From contig VGHQ01000002.1 in assembly GCA_016868195.1 (NCBI GenBank), positions 166,947 to 230,946 of the forward strand: a stretch of 64,000 nucleotides of DNA, in the 5' to 3' direction. Position 1 is the stretch's first letter. Every line of letters starts with the position of its first letter. The position numbers and the translations under genes are program-made. Origin of the DNA: Betaproteobacteria bacterium. Its GTDB lineage: Bacteria; Pseudomonadota; Gammaproteobacteria; Burkholderiales; Methylophilaceae. Of the stretch, positions 20,905 to 29,878 are shown piece after piece. The notes below the pieces were generated by a model. It was not told where the DNA came from and ran no database searches. It worked only from the letters and a program-made list of their open reading frames with translations.

Positions 20905-22077
20905 ATGATTCAATTCGAATATTGGTGGCTCCTTGTTATTCCCTTCTTCTTTGCATTAGGCTGGGTGGCCGCTCGCATTGATATTAAACAACTTATGAAG
21001 GAGTCTACAAACCTTCCTGCGACCTACTTTAAAGGCCTTAATTACCTTATCACTAATCAATATGAAAAAGCAGTAAACGCTTTTATGGATGCTGTTCGTA
21101 TTAATAATGAATCCCTTGAATTACACTTTGCCTTAGGCAGTATCCTAAGGCGTATAGGTCATATTGATCGCGCTATCAATATGCATTTAGATTTATTAGA
21201 AAATCGCGACCTTAACCCCTCACAACAAGAATCCGTGAAAGCTGAATTAGCTCAAGATTATCTTAAAGCTGGCTTATTTGATCGCGCTGAAGAGTTATTT
21301 CTAAAGTTAGAATCTGGAAAATATAAACAATATGCATCAAATGCTTTGCTTGAGATTTATGTAAAAGAACGTGAATGGCAAAACGCAATTAAGATGGCCA
21401 CAAAGTTAGAAAAAGAATCAGGTGTTTCATTCAGATTACAAATTAGTCACTATTATTGTGAACTCGCATTGAATGCGATTTTAGATAAAGATAAAAAGTC
21501 AGCAGTTAAGTCGCTTAACGATGCGCTCGACGCACATAAGAAATGTGTTCGTGCAAATATTTTACTCGGTGATTTAGATGCGGAAGATAGTGATCATAAT
21601 AAAGCAATCAATCATTGGAAAAAAATCGAATTTCAAGATCCTGAATCCCTAGGTCTTGTCGCAGCCAAGATACTTAATTCATTTGAAAAACTAAAAAAAC
21701 CCGAAGAAGGTTTATCGCTTCTAAATCTTTATTTTGAAAATTACAAGTTAAGATCACTTCTTAACGTCATCTATGAAGCAACATTAAAATTACAAGGCTC
21801 AGAAATGGCTGAAGAACTTGCACGAAAAGAGCTTATAAGAAAGCCAAGCCTTCAAGCATTAGATCAATTATTTCAAGCTCGCGCCATGAATCGTAAGCAT
21901 AAAGAACAAGACATCCAACTCATTCAACAAACTGTTCGGAATGCTATTGGCAATCGACGTTTATTTACATGCAGTAGTTGTGGCTTTAAAGCCAAACAAC
22001 ACCATTGGCAATGCCCTGCTTGCAATGCTTGGGAAGAGCTTCACTCAGAACCCACCGAGATAAATGAAATTAATTAA
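20905..22077 (+). CDS. lapB: LPS assembly protein B (YciM), TPR protein with rubredoxin-like domain
   Basis: Inner-membrane anchored cytoplasmic protein that recruits FtsH to LpxC and so limits LPS synthesis. It has 390 residues: an N-terminal membrane helix (about 3-22), about nine TPR-like repeats to residue 345, and a C-terminal rubredoxin-type metal site CSSCG...CPAC (cysteines near 352, 355, 367 and 370). Its stop overlaps the pyrF start by 1 bp. It follows ihfB in many beta- and gammaproteobacteria, usually after a lapA gene, which is absent here. Confidence 0.93.
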   Translation: MIQFEYWWLLVIPFFFALGWVAARIDIKQLMKESTNLPATYFKGLNYLITNQYEKAVNAFMDAVRINNESLELHFALGSILRRIGHIDRAINMHLDLLENRDLNPSQQESVKAELAQDYLKAGLFDRAEELFLKLESGKYKQYASNALLEIYVKEREWQNAIKMATKLEKESGVSFRLQISHYYCELALNAILDKDKKSAVKSLNDALDAHKKCVRANILLGDLDAEDSDHNKAINHWKKIEFQDPESLGLVAAKILNSFEKLKKPEEGLSLLNLYFENYKLRSLLNVIYEATLKLQGSEMAEELARKELIRKPSLQALDQLFQARAMNRKHKEQDIQLIQQTVRNAIGNRRLFTCSSCGFKAKQHHWQCPACNAWEELHSEPTEINEIN

Positions 22078-22778
22078 TGATAGCAAAGCATAAAGTTATC
22101 GTAGCCCTTGATTATGCAAATCTTGTAGAGGCAAAAACTTTAGTTTCACAACTTAATCCAGAGTATTCTAATTTAAAAGTCGGCAAAGAATTATTTACAG
22201 CAACTGGTCCTTCTCTCATCGAATATCTTCATACTAAAAATTTCAAAGTATTTTTAGATCTAAAATTCCATGATATTCCCACTACTGTTAAAAAAACATG
22301 TGAGGCTGCAAGTAAATTAGGAGTATGGATGCTCAATGTGCATGCTTCTGGAGGAAGTTATATGTTAGAGGCTGCACTCGAAGGTATAAGTAAAGTTAAA
22401 CAGCCGCCTCTTCTTATTGCAGTGACCGTATTAACAAGTATGGATCAAAAAACTTTAGAAGAAATTGGTATATCTAGAAATTTGGACGATCAGGTATTAC
22501 ACCTTGCTAAATTAACTGAAAAAACCGGACTTCATGGCATTGTATGTTCTGCCAAAGATTTAGTTTTCTTAAAAAATCACTTTAGCCCATCATTTTTATT
22601 TGTAACACCAGGAATAAGAATGACAGATGATATTACAAATGACCAAGTGAGAACGATGACGCCAGTTGAGGCTATTAAATTAGGATCCAGTCATTTAGTC
22701 ATTGGAAGGCCTATAACGCAATCAAAAGATCCAACAAAAACTTTAGAAAATATTTACTTAGAAATTAACCGTAGTTAA
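22077..22778 (+). CDS. pyrF: Orotidine 5'-phosphate decarboxylase
   Basis: Last step of UMP synthesis. It is a 233-residue TIM barrel of the short bacterial type. It shows VALDYAN at the N-terminus, the catalytic DLKFHDIPTTVK (Lys-Asp array) near 61-72, and the phosphate-gripping VIGRPITQSKDP near the end. It overlaps lapB by one base (TAATGA) and ends one base before the convergent metG stop, with no room for a classical terminator. Confidence 0.97.
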   Translation: MIAKHKVIVALDYANLVEAKTLVSQLNPEYSNLKVGKELFTATGPSLIEYLHTKNFKVFLDLKFHDIPTTVKKTCEAASKLGVWMLNVHASGGSYMLEAALEGISKVKQPPLLIAVTVLTSMDQKTLEEIGISRNLDDQVLHLAKLTEKTGLHGIVCSAKDLVFLKNHFSPSFLFVTPGIRMTDDITNDQVRTMTPVEAIKLGSSHLVIGRPITQSKDPTKTLENIYLEINRS

Positions 22779-24812
22779 TTATTTAATGCGCATACCAGGT
22801 TTGGCGCCTTGATCTGGAAAAAGAACAAATGGCCCTTCTGTTTCATCACTTGCAGCAAGCACCATACCTTCTGATAAGCCAAATTTCATTTGTCTTGGCT
22901 TTAAATTAGCAATCATGACGGTTAATTTTCCAACAAGCTGATCGGGATTATATTTAGATTTAATACCTGCAAAAACTTGTCTTGCGCGACCGTCATTAAG
23001 ATCTAAACTTAATCTTAAAAGACTATCTGCGCCCTCAACAAAAGAAGCCTCTTTAATAAGCGCGACTCTTAAATCAATTTTCATAAAGTCATCGATAGAA
23101 ATCTTCGATTGATCGACTTCTGCCTTTTTCGAAGCTTCATTATTTTTATCTAAGGATTCTTTGTTTGATTCAATCATCATATCGATATCTTTCTTTTCAA
23201 CTCTAGTTAAAATGTGCTGGTATTCCTTAACGGTAATATCTTTCTTATCAAGATCTTTGAATGACATAAACTCTTTTTCATTAAAGAATTTTGCAATATC
23301 TGCCGTAAGTTTTGGTAATACGGGTGCAAGATATATTGAGAGCCTTCTAAAGGCCTCAAGGCTTCGGCTACATATCACATGCATGTCAGAACCTGTTTTG
23401 TGTTGTACATCATCTTTTGCAAGAGTCCAAGGTGCTTTGGTATTGACGTATTCATTTGTAATATCTGCTACACGCATAATTTCACGAACTGCACGACCAT
23501 ACTCTCTGGATTCAAAGCAACTTTTGATTTGAATTTCTATGTCTTTACATTTCTGAGTGATAGCAATATGTTCTTTTTCAGTTTTTGAATCGTCAAGAAA
23601 GAGTTTGCCTTCAAAATATTTATGAATGAATCCTGATGTTCGACTTGCAATATTAATGAACTTACCTACAAGATCACTATTCACTCGAGATAAGAAATCA
23701 TCTAAATTAAGATCTATGTCTTCCATCGTACTATTTAATTTAGTAGCGTAATAATATCGAAGGTAATCTGGATTTTTAATATGATCTAAGTAACTTCTAG
23801 CTGTGATAAAAGTGCCACGAGATTTAGACATCTTTTCCGCATTAACTGTGAGAAAACCATGTGCAAAAATCTTTGTCGGTTTTCTGTAACCAGAAAATTC
23901 TAAAGTTGCTGGCCAAAATAATGTATGGAAATAAAGAATATCTTTCCCAATAAAATGATATAGCTCTGTTTTTGAATCTTTGTTCCAAAACTCATCAAAA
24001 TCAATTTTTTTATCTTCACAAAGTTTTTTAAAGCTCGCCATGTACCCAATGGGCGCATCAAGCCATACATAAAAATATTTACCTGGTGCATCAGGAATTT
24101 CAAAACCAAAATAAGGTGCATCTCTCGAAATATCCCAATCCGCCAAGCCAGATTTAAACCACTCTTTCATTTTATTTGCAGCTTCTTGCTGGAGTGTTCC
24201 TGAGGATGTCCAATCAGCTAAAAATTTTTCACATTCTGATAGCTTAAAGAAGTAATGCTCCGTTTCTTTTCTAACTGGAACAGAGCCTGAAACAGAAGAT
24301 GAAGGGTTAATTAATTCTGTAGGCGCATACGTTGCACCACAAGCTTCACATGAATCACCATATTGATCTTTAGCGTGACATTTAGGACACTCGCCTTTAA
24401 TAAAGCGATCAGGTAAAAACATTTCTTTTACTGGGTCGTAAAATTGCTCTATCGATTTCGTATAAATCTTTTTATTCTGTTTAAGTTTTTTATAAACAGT
24501 TTGAGATAGTTCATGATTTTCAGGGGAATTGGTAGAGTAAAAATTATCAAAATTTACAAAAAAATCCGAAAAATCTTTCGAGTGCTCTATATGTACTTTT
24601 TTAATCAGTGCTTCTGGGGTAATGCCCTCTTTTTCAGCCCTGAGCATAATAGGGGTTCCATGTGTATCATCGGCGCATACATAATAGGCCTCATGGCCTT
24701 GCATCTTTTGAAATCGAACCCAAATATCAGTTTGGATATATTCCACTAAATGGCCTAAATGAATGCTTCCATTTGCGTACGGCAGGGCTGAAGTGACTAA
24801 GATCTTTCGCAT
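22779..24812 (-). CDS. metG: Methionyl-tRNA synthetase
   Basis: Class I synthetase, 677 residues. HIGH-type motif [11 protein letters not shown] is at 12-22, the zinc knuckle CPKCHAK...CEACGA near 142-160, and KMSKSRG near 330. An anticodon-binding helical domain follows, and a C-terminal EMAP/Trbp111-like tRNA-binding OB fold (about 575-677, from [14 protein letters not shown]) that supports dimerisation. It is divergent from apbC with 83 bp between starts, a metG-apbC pairing common in proteobacteria. Confidence 0.97.
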   Translation of the reverse strand: MRKILVTSALPYANGSIHLGHLVEYIQTDIWVRFQKMQGHEAYYVCADDTHGTPIMLRAEKEGITPEALIKKVHIEHSKDFSDFFVNFDNFYSTNSPENHELSQTVYKKLKQNKKIYTKSIEQFYDPVKEMFLPDRFIKGECPKCHAKDQYGDSCEACGATYAPTELINPSSSVSGSVPVRKETEHYFFKLSECEKFLADWTSSGTLQQEAANKMKEWFKSGLADWDISRDAPYFGFEIPDAPGKYFYVWLDAPIGYMASFKKLCEDKKIDFDEFWNKDSKTELYHFIGKDILYFHTLFWPATLEFSGYRKPTKIFAHGFLTVNAEKMSKSRGTFITARSYLDHIKNPDYLRYYYATKLNSTMEDIDLNLDDFLSRVNSDLVGKFINIASRTSGFIHKYFEGKLFLDDSKTEKEHIAITQKCKDIEIQIKSCFESREYGRAVREIMRVADITNEYVNTKAPWTLAKDDVQHKTGSDMHVICSRSLEAFRRLSIYLAPVLPKLTADIAKFFNEKEFMSFKDLDKKDITVKEYQHILTRVEKKDIDMMIESNKESLDKNNEASKKAEVDQSKISIDDFMKIDLRVALIKEASFVEGADSLLRLSLDLNDGRARQVFAGIKSKYNPDQLVGKLTVMIANLKPRQMKFGLSEGMVLAASDETEGPFVLFPDQGAKPGMRIK

Positions 24813-24895
24813 GAATTGAGAAACTTTATTGATTTGACTAAATCCCTATTCTATCAAATGACGCCTCAACTAAGATAGGTTAAAATTACCATCTC

Positions 24896-25984
24896 ATGAC
24901 ACACTCAGAACAACAAATCAAAGATTTATTAAAGGATGTTGTTGATCCTAATACAAACGACAACCTTGTTAACGATAAATCTATCAAGAGCATCTCATTT
25001 AAAGACAATGATATTGATATTAAAGTCTTGCTTGGTTACCCGGCTAATAGTCAATTAAATGACATCAAAAACTTGATTGCAACTCAAATTAAAAAAACAC
25101 TGCCTAAAGTTAATTTAAATATTGAGGTTAATTTTAAAATCACATCTCACGCAGCTCAAAAAGGTATAGCGCTTATTCCTGGTGTTAAAAACATTATTGC
25201 TGTCGCTTCTGGAAAAGGTGGCGTAGGAAAATCTACAACTGCAGTCAATCTTGCTTTAGCTTTATCAACTGAAGGTGCTCGTGTAGGTATTCTGGATGCT
25301 GATATATACGGTCCAAGCCAGCCTCAAATGTTGGGGATATACTCAAAGCCTGAAAGCAAAGATGGTAAATCTATGGAGCCAATTATGGCTCACAACATTC
25401 AAGCTATGTCGATTGGGTTCCTTGTAGATACAGAAACGCCCATGGTATGGCGTGGTCCCATGGTGACAGGCACACTCGAACAGCTTTTAAAAGAAACAAG
25501 ATGGGATAACCTTGATTATCTTATTGTTGATTTACCTCCTGGCACAGGCGATATTCAACTCACTTTATCTCAAAAAGTACCTGTCACAGGTGCGATTATC
25601 GTTACAACACCGCAAGATATCGCCTTAATTGATGCTAGGCGCGGACTCAAGATGTTTGAAAAAGTAAATATTCCAATTATTGGTATTGTAGAAAATATGG
25701 CTATGCACACATGTTCAAAATGTGGTAACGAAGAACATATCTTTGGATCGGGTGGTGCTGAAAAAATGTGTCAGGATTATGGTGTATCTCTTTTAGGAAG
25801 TCTACCTTTAGACATTAAGATTAGGGAGCAATCTGATGATGGTAATCCAATAGTGGTAGCCGAACCTGAAAGTAGCGCTGCAAAAACTTACAAGAAAATT
25901 GCTCGTTTAACAGCCGTTAAGGTATCTAAACTCGCCCAAGATTACAGCAATAAATTCCCAAATATTGTGATTCAAAAAACCTAA
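24896..25984 (+). CDS. apbC: Iron-sulfur cluster carrier Mrp/ApbC (P-loop NTPase)
   Basis: Scaffold/carrier that transfers Fe-S clusters to apoproteins. It has 362 residues: an N-terminal MIP18/DUF59 domain (about 1-90), then the deviant Walker A GKGGVGKSTTAVNLA near 106-120 and the CSKCG pair (CxxC) near 278-281 that binds the bridging cluster. Its 3' end overlaps the convergent pgl gene by 4 bp. Fe-S clients in this window include the photolyase at 61.6 kb. Confidence 0.94.
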   Translation: MTHSEQQIKDLLKDVVDPNTNDNLVNDKSIKSISFKDNDIDIKVLLGYPANSQLNDIKNLIATQIKKTLPKVNLNIEVNFKITSHAAQKGIALIPGVKNIIAVASGKGGVGKSTTAVNLALALSTEGARVGILDADIYGPSQPQMLGIYSKPESKDGKSMEPIMAHNIQAMSIGFLVDTETPMVWRGPMVTGTLEQLLKETRWDNLDYLIVDLPPGTGDIQLTLSQKVPVTGAIIVTTPQDIALIDARRGLKMFEKVNIPIIGIVENMAMHTCSKCGNEEHIFGSGGAEKMCQDYGVSLLGSLPLDIKIREQSDDGNPIVVAEPESSAAKTYKKIARLTAVKVSKLAQDYSNKFPNIVIQKT

Positions 25985-26658
25985 CTTACGTTAAAACAAA
26001 ATACATCTACTCCGTTGTTACAAGTAATTGTGCTTGCAGGTATTAAATCCCCTGCTTTCCATTGATTTATCGCTGTTTGTTTCTCTTTTCCACTGACTAA
26101 GAAAAGTATAGATTTAGATCGACTTAAGCGTGCTGACGACAGAGATATTCTTAATGGTGGTGGCTTGGGGGCATCAAAGACCGCTAAAGCATCTACATTG
26201 TTATCCCAACTATGTCCTGGGAATAAACTTGCCGTATGGGCGTCTTCACCAAGCCCCAGAAGAACCAGATCAAAATCATCTACCTGGCTTAATGTTTGGT
26301 TATATAAATGGGCGCCTTCTACTGGACCAAGCTCAGCTGGAATTGCATGAATGTTTTGCATTGGAATATCGATATGATTGAGCCATGCTTCAAACGCCAT
26401 AGTGCTATTTCGATCTTTGTGATCGGAATCAAGGCATCTCTCATCACCGAAATAGATCTGCCATTTGTGCCAATTTGTTTTGATGTTTTTAAGCATTGTA
26501 TAGACTTTTTTAGGTGTCGATCCTCCCGCTAATACAATATGAAACTGGCCCCGCGTTTTAATTGAAAGCTCAGCTAAGGCTATAATCTTCTCAAGAGCAG
26601 CTTGATTAAGAGAAGCTTGGCTTTTAAATGACTGCCATTTGATTTGTTTCAAATTCAT
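25981..26658 (-). CDS. pgl: 6-phosphogluconolactonase
   Basis: Hydrolyses 6-phosphogluconolactone, the second step of the oxidative pentose phosphate route. It has 225 residues, of the DevB/SOL type in the NagB/RpiA fold. It carries LAGGSTPKKVY near 43-53, FGDERCL near 72 and the GLGEDAHTASLFPGH phosphate site near 135-149. It is divergent from gnd-zwf with 153 bp between starts; the three enzymes together take glucose 6-phosphate to ribulose 5-phosphate and CO2. Confidence 0.93.
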   Translation of the reverse strand: MNLKQIKWQSFKSQASLNQAALEKIIALAELSIKTRGQFHIVLAGGSTPKKVYTMLKNIKTNWHKWQIYFGDERCLDSDHKDRNSTMAFEAWLNHIDIPMQNIHAIPAELGPVEGAHLYNQTLSQVDDFDLVLLGLGEDAHTASLFPGHSWDNNVDALAVFDAPKPPPLRISLSSARLSRSKSILFLVSGKEKQTAINQWKAGDLIPASTITCNNGVDVFCFNVS

Positions 26659-26720
26659 GAAAATCTTTCAAATTAATATGGATTTTATATCGAAATCAAT
26701 TCCTTGAAGAGACTTGCGTT

Positions 26721-26729
26721 TGATATAAT
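26721..26729 (+). promoter_or_regulatory. Extended -10 promoter for gnd-zwf
   Basis: TGATATAAT is an exact extended -10 about 82 bp before the gnd ATG, identical to the element before ftsK. The -35 region is weak. An AAAAAGG ribosome site lies about 7 bp before the ATG. Confidence 0.55.
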
Positions 26730-26811
26730 TTAGCTTGTATCGCACTTTAAACTAATTTGCTTTATTCCAAAAGATTAAGCAATGACAAATCTTCCATAAA
26801 AAGGTAAAAAA

Positions 26812-27720
26812 ATGAAATTAGTAATGATTGGTCTCGGAAAAATGGGTGGCAATATGGCTACTCGTCTTACTCAAAAAGGTATTTCTGTTGTAGGATTTGA
26901 CCGAAGCGCAGAAGTTGTAAAAACACTCGAAGAAAAAGCAAACATTATTGGCGCAAACTCAATTGCAGATGCTGTAGCAAAATTAGACGGTCAAAAAATC
27001 TTATGGCTCATGGTGCCAGCAGGAAATGCAACCGAAGAGCAAATCAAAGAACTCGTTCCAATGTTGAATAAGGGTGACATTATTATTGACGGCGGCAATT
27101 CAAATTACAAAGACTCTCAGCGTATCGGTAAATTCCTTGAAGAAAAGGGTATTGGTTTTATGGATTGTGGCACATCAGGCGGTGTATGGGGTTTAGCAAA
27201 TGGCTACTGCTTGATGGTAGGGGCAAAACAGGAAGTTGCAGATACAATGAAACCAATTCTTCAAGCGCTTGCTCACGAAGATCGTGGCTGGGCTCATGTA
27301 GGTCCAGTAGGCGCAGGTCACTTTACCAAAATGATTCACAATGGTATTGAATACGGCATGATGGAATCATTCGCTGAAGGTCTTGAGCTTCTTAAAGGTA
27401 AAAGTGAATTTAAACTTGATTTAGCACAAATTACAGAATTATGGAAACACGGTTCAGTGGTCAGAAGTTGGTTATTAGATTTAACTGCAGATGCACTAAA
27501 AGAAGATCAATCACTTGATGAGATTGCTCCTTATGTAGCTGACTCAGGCGAAGGCAGATGGACTGTCGTAGAATCGATTGAGCAAGGCATTCCAACACCA
27601 GTTCTTACCCTTGCATTGCAAGTGAGATTCAGAAGCCAAGAAAAACAAGGTTATGGCTATAGATTACTATCAGTTATGCGTAATGCATTTGGTGGTCATG
27701 CAGTAAAAAAATCAAAATAA
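26812..27720 (+). CDS. gnd: 6-phosphogluconate dehydrogenase, decarboxylating, short (GndA/YqeC-type)
   Basis: Oxidises and decarboxylates 6-phosphogluconate to ribulose 5-phosphate and CO2. It has 302 residues, the short form lacking the long C-terminal domain of the 470-residue enzyme; short forms of this kind often prefer NAD. It shows the coenzyme loop GLGKMGGNMATRL at 8-20, CGTSGGVWGL near 122 and the catalytic GHFTKMIHNGIEYGMM near 168-183. It is followed by zwf after 23 bp. In RuMP methylotrophs this enzyme serves the dissimilatory cycle. Confidence 0.95.
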   Translation: MKLVMIGLGKMGGNMATRLTQKGISVVGFDRSAEVVKTLEEKANIIGANSIADAVAKLDGQKILWLMVPAGNATEEQIKELVPMLNKGDIIIDGGNSNYKDSQRIGKFLEEKGIGFMDCGTSGGVWGLANGYCLMVGAKQEVADTMKPILQALAHEDRGWAHVGPVGAGHFTKMIHNGIEYGMMESFAEGLELLKGKSEFKLDLAQITELWKHGSVVRSWLLDLTADALKEDQSLDEIAPYVADSGEGRWTVVESIEQGIPTPVLTLALQVRFRSQEKQGYGYRLLSVMRNAFGGHAVKKSK

Positions 27721-27743
27721 CTTTTTATATTCTTAAATTATCT

Positions 27744-29219
27744 ATGACAAAAATTGATGACTGCACCTTAGTCCTCTTCGGTGCAAGTGGAAACCTTTCT
27801 AGAATAAAACTTATTCCAGGTCTTTTTAGACTTGATTCTCTTGGTAGATTGCCAGAGAAAATGAAAATTCTTTCAGTAGGAAGATCTGAAGTTGAAGAGT
27901 CAGTATGGCGTGATGACATTAAGTCTATGCTTGATATTAAATTCAAAAAAAATTACGATGCAAAAGTATTTGATCGTTTCATTGCTAGAAATTTTTATCA
28001 TGCAAATCCGCCTGATGATAGCAATGCTTTTAAACGTCTCAGTGAAAGACTTTCCGACGTAACAACTTTCCCACAAAATTTAGCTTTCTTTTTATCTGTT
28101 AGACCGTCAGACTTTGCTTCTATTGTTGATTTGCTTGCGAGCGTAGGCTTAACTGATGAAAGCAAGGCTTGGCGTCGTGTTGTCATTGAAAAACCGTTTG
28201 GTACCAATTTAGAAACAGCTCAAGTACTTCAAAAATCAATCACCAAACATTTAAAAGAAACACAGATTTATCGTATTGATCATTACCTTGGTAAATCAGC
28301 ATTACAAAATATTCTGCTCACGCGTTTTGCAAATCATATCTTTGATCCACTTTGGACCCATGAACATATCGACCATATTCAAATTACAAATAATGAAACG
28401 TTAGGCGTAGGAGAAAGAACTAAGTTTTATGATGCGACTGGCGCTTTAAGAGACATGATTCAAAGTCATCTCATGCAAATGCTTGCATTAACAACGATGG
28501 AGATGCCACAAACATTAAGCCCTGAAAGCATTCGTGCTGAAAAAATAAAAGTACTCGAATCCATTACACCTATTCCCCTTAATGAACTCAAGAAACATGC
28601 TTTTAAGGCACAATATGGCCGAGGCAAAATCAATGGTGAAGACGTTAAAGGTTATTTGAAAGAATTAGATGATCCGAAGAGTGTAGTTGAAACCTATGCA
28701 GCACTTAAGTTTTACATTAATACGCCACGATGGAAAGGTGTACCTATTTATGTTAGAACAGCTAAACGCCTTCACGCATCCGATACGGCGATAGCCATTA
28801 AGTTCAAAAAGGCACCACTTTCACTTCCTGAACAAACTGATAACTGGCTCGTCATTAGTATTCAGCCTAAAGAATTTACCCGTTTTGAAATTCAAACAAA
28901 AATTCCAGGACTTGATACCAAAGTAAGAACCGTTGCTATGGACGCCCCAAATAGAATTACAGGAGATGAAAGTGTAGATGCTTATGAATCACTTCTCCTT
29001 AACTTGATGCAAGGTGACCAATCGTTATACCTTCATATCAATGAGGTAGAAGCATCATGGAGACTACTTGATCCAGTGATTAAAGCCTGGAATGAAGATA
29101 AGAGCCCAGTCTTTACTTACCCTGCTGGTAGTGCCGACCCTGCTGAGTCCAAAATTATCTTTGACAAGCCTGAACAATTTTGGCGTCAGAGTATTGAAAT
29201 CGGTGAAAATAAGCTCTAA
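27744..29219 (+). CDS. zwf: Glucose-6-phosphate 1-dehydrogenase
   Basis: Entry enzyme of the oxidative pentose phosphate branch. It has 491 residues. The coenzyme segment is FGASGNLSRIKLIPGLF near 12-28, with Asn where E. coli has Asp. The active-site motif is RIDHYLGKSALQNIL near 171-185, and the EKPFG motif is near 149. It lies 23 bp behind gnd and ahead of an intrinsic terminator, so gnd-zwf form a two-gene unit. Confidence 0.97.
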   Translation: MTKIDDCTLVLFGASGNLSRIKLIPGLFRLDSLGRLPEKMKILSVGRSEVEESVWRDDIKSMLDIKFKKNYDAKVFDRFIARNFYHANPPDDSNAFKRLSERLSDVTTFPQNLAFFLSVRPSDFASIVDLLASVGLTDESKAWRRVVIEKPFGTNLETAQVLQKSITKHLKETQIYRIDHYLGKSALQNILLTRFANHIFDPLWTHEHIDHIQITNNETLGVGERTKFYDATGALRDMIQSHLMQMLALTTMEMPQTLSPESIRAEKIKVLESITPIPLNELKKHAFKAQYGRGKINGEDVKGYLKELDDPKSVVETYAALKFYINTPRWKGVPIYVRTAKRLHASDTAIAIKFKKAPLSLPEQTDNWLVISIQPKEFTRFEIQTKIPGLDTKVRTVAMDAPNRITGDESVDAYESLLLNLMQGDQSLYLHINEVEASWRLLDPVIKAWNEDKSPVFTYPAGSADPAESKIIFDKPEQFWRQSIEIGENKL

Positions 29220-29243
29220 AGTAATGAAAATTTAAATCATTAG

Positions 29244-29290
29244 AAATCCCGTAGCGTCAAGATTGTGCAAACGGGATTTTTCTTTTTTGA
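29244..29290 (+). terminator. Rho-independent terminator after zwf
   Basis: AAATCCCGT (29244-29252) pairs with ACGGGATTT (29271-29279) around an 18-nt loop, followed by a T-rich tract. It lies just before dcd, which therefore probably has its own promoter or depends on read-through. Confidence 0.8.
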
Positions 29291-29302
29291 GACAAGAAAA
29301 TT

Positions 29303-29869
29303 ATGACGATAAAATCAGATAAATGGATAAGAAAGATGGCTGAACAATATGGCATGATTGAGCCCTTCGAGGCTCAACTTATCCGCGAAAAAGACAATCA
29401 AAAGATCATTTCTTATGGCACATCTAGCTATGGATATGATATTCGATGCGCTAATGAATTTAAAGTATTTACTAATATTAATAGCACGATCGTCGATCCC
29501 AAAAATTTCGATCCAAATTCCTTCGTGGAATTTAATGCCGACTATTGCATCATTCCACCTAACTCATTTGCACTTGCAAGAACAGTTGAATATTTTAGGA
29601 TTCCAAGAAGTGTGCTCACAGTATGTTTAGGCAAATCGACTTATGCCCGATGCGGCATCATTGTTAACGTCACGCCTTTTGAACCAGAATGGGAAGGTTA
29701 TGTGACTCTAGAATTTAGCAATACCACACCTCTTCCAGCAAAAATTTATGCAGGCGAAGGTTGTGCACAAGTGCTATTCTTTGAATCTGACGAAGTATGT
29801 GAAACATCCTACAAGGATCGTGGCGGAAAATACCAAGGCCAAGTAGGCGTGACATTACCTAAAATATAA
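29303..29869 (+). CDS. dcd: dCTP deaminase
   Basis: Makes dUTP from dCTP for thymidylate synthesis. It has 188 residues, the family length. It shows [13 protein letters not shown] near 45-57, the substrate loop [13 protein letters not shown] near 112-124 (with the catalytic region after it, [15 protein letters not shown]), and the C-terminal [11 protein letters not shown] closing segment. It is followed after 9 bp by the decarboxylase gene; the product pathway links to thyA and folA at 32 kb. Confidence 0.96.
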   Translation: MTIKSDKWIRKMAEQYGMIEPFEAQLIREKDNQKIISYGTSSYGYDIRCANEFKVFTNINSTIVDPKNFDPNSFVEFNADYCIIPPNSFALARTVEYFRIPRSVLTVCLGKSTYARCGIIVNVTPFEPEWEGYVTLEFSNTTPLPAKIYAGEGCAQVLFFESDEVCETSYKDRGGKYQGQVGVTLPKI

Positions 29870-29878
29870 AGGGTTAAT

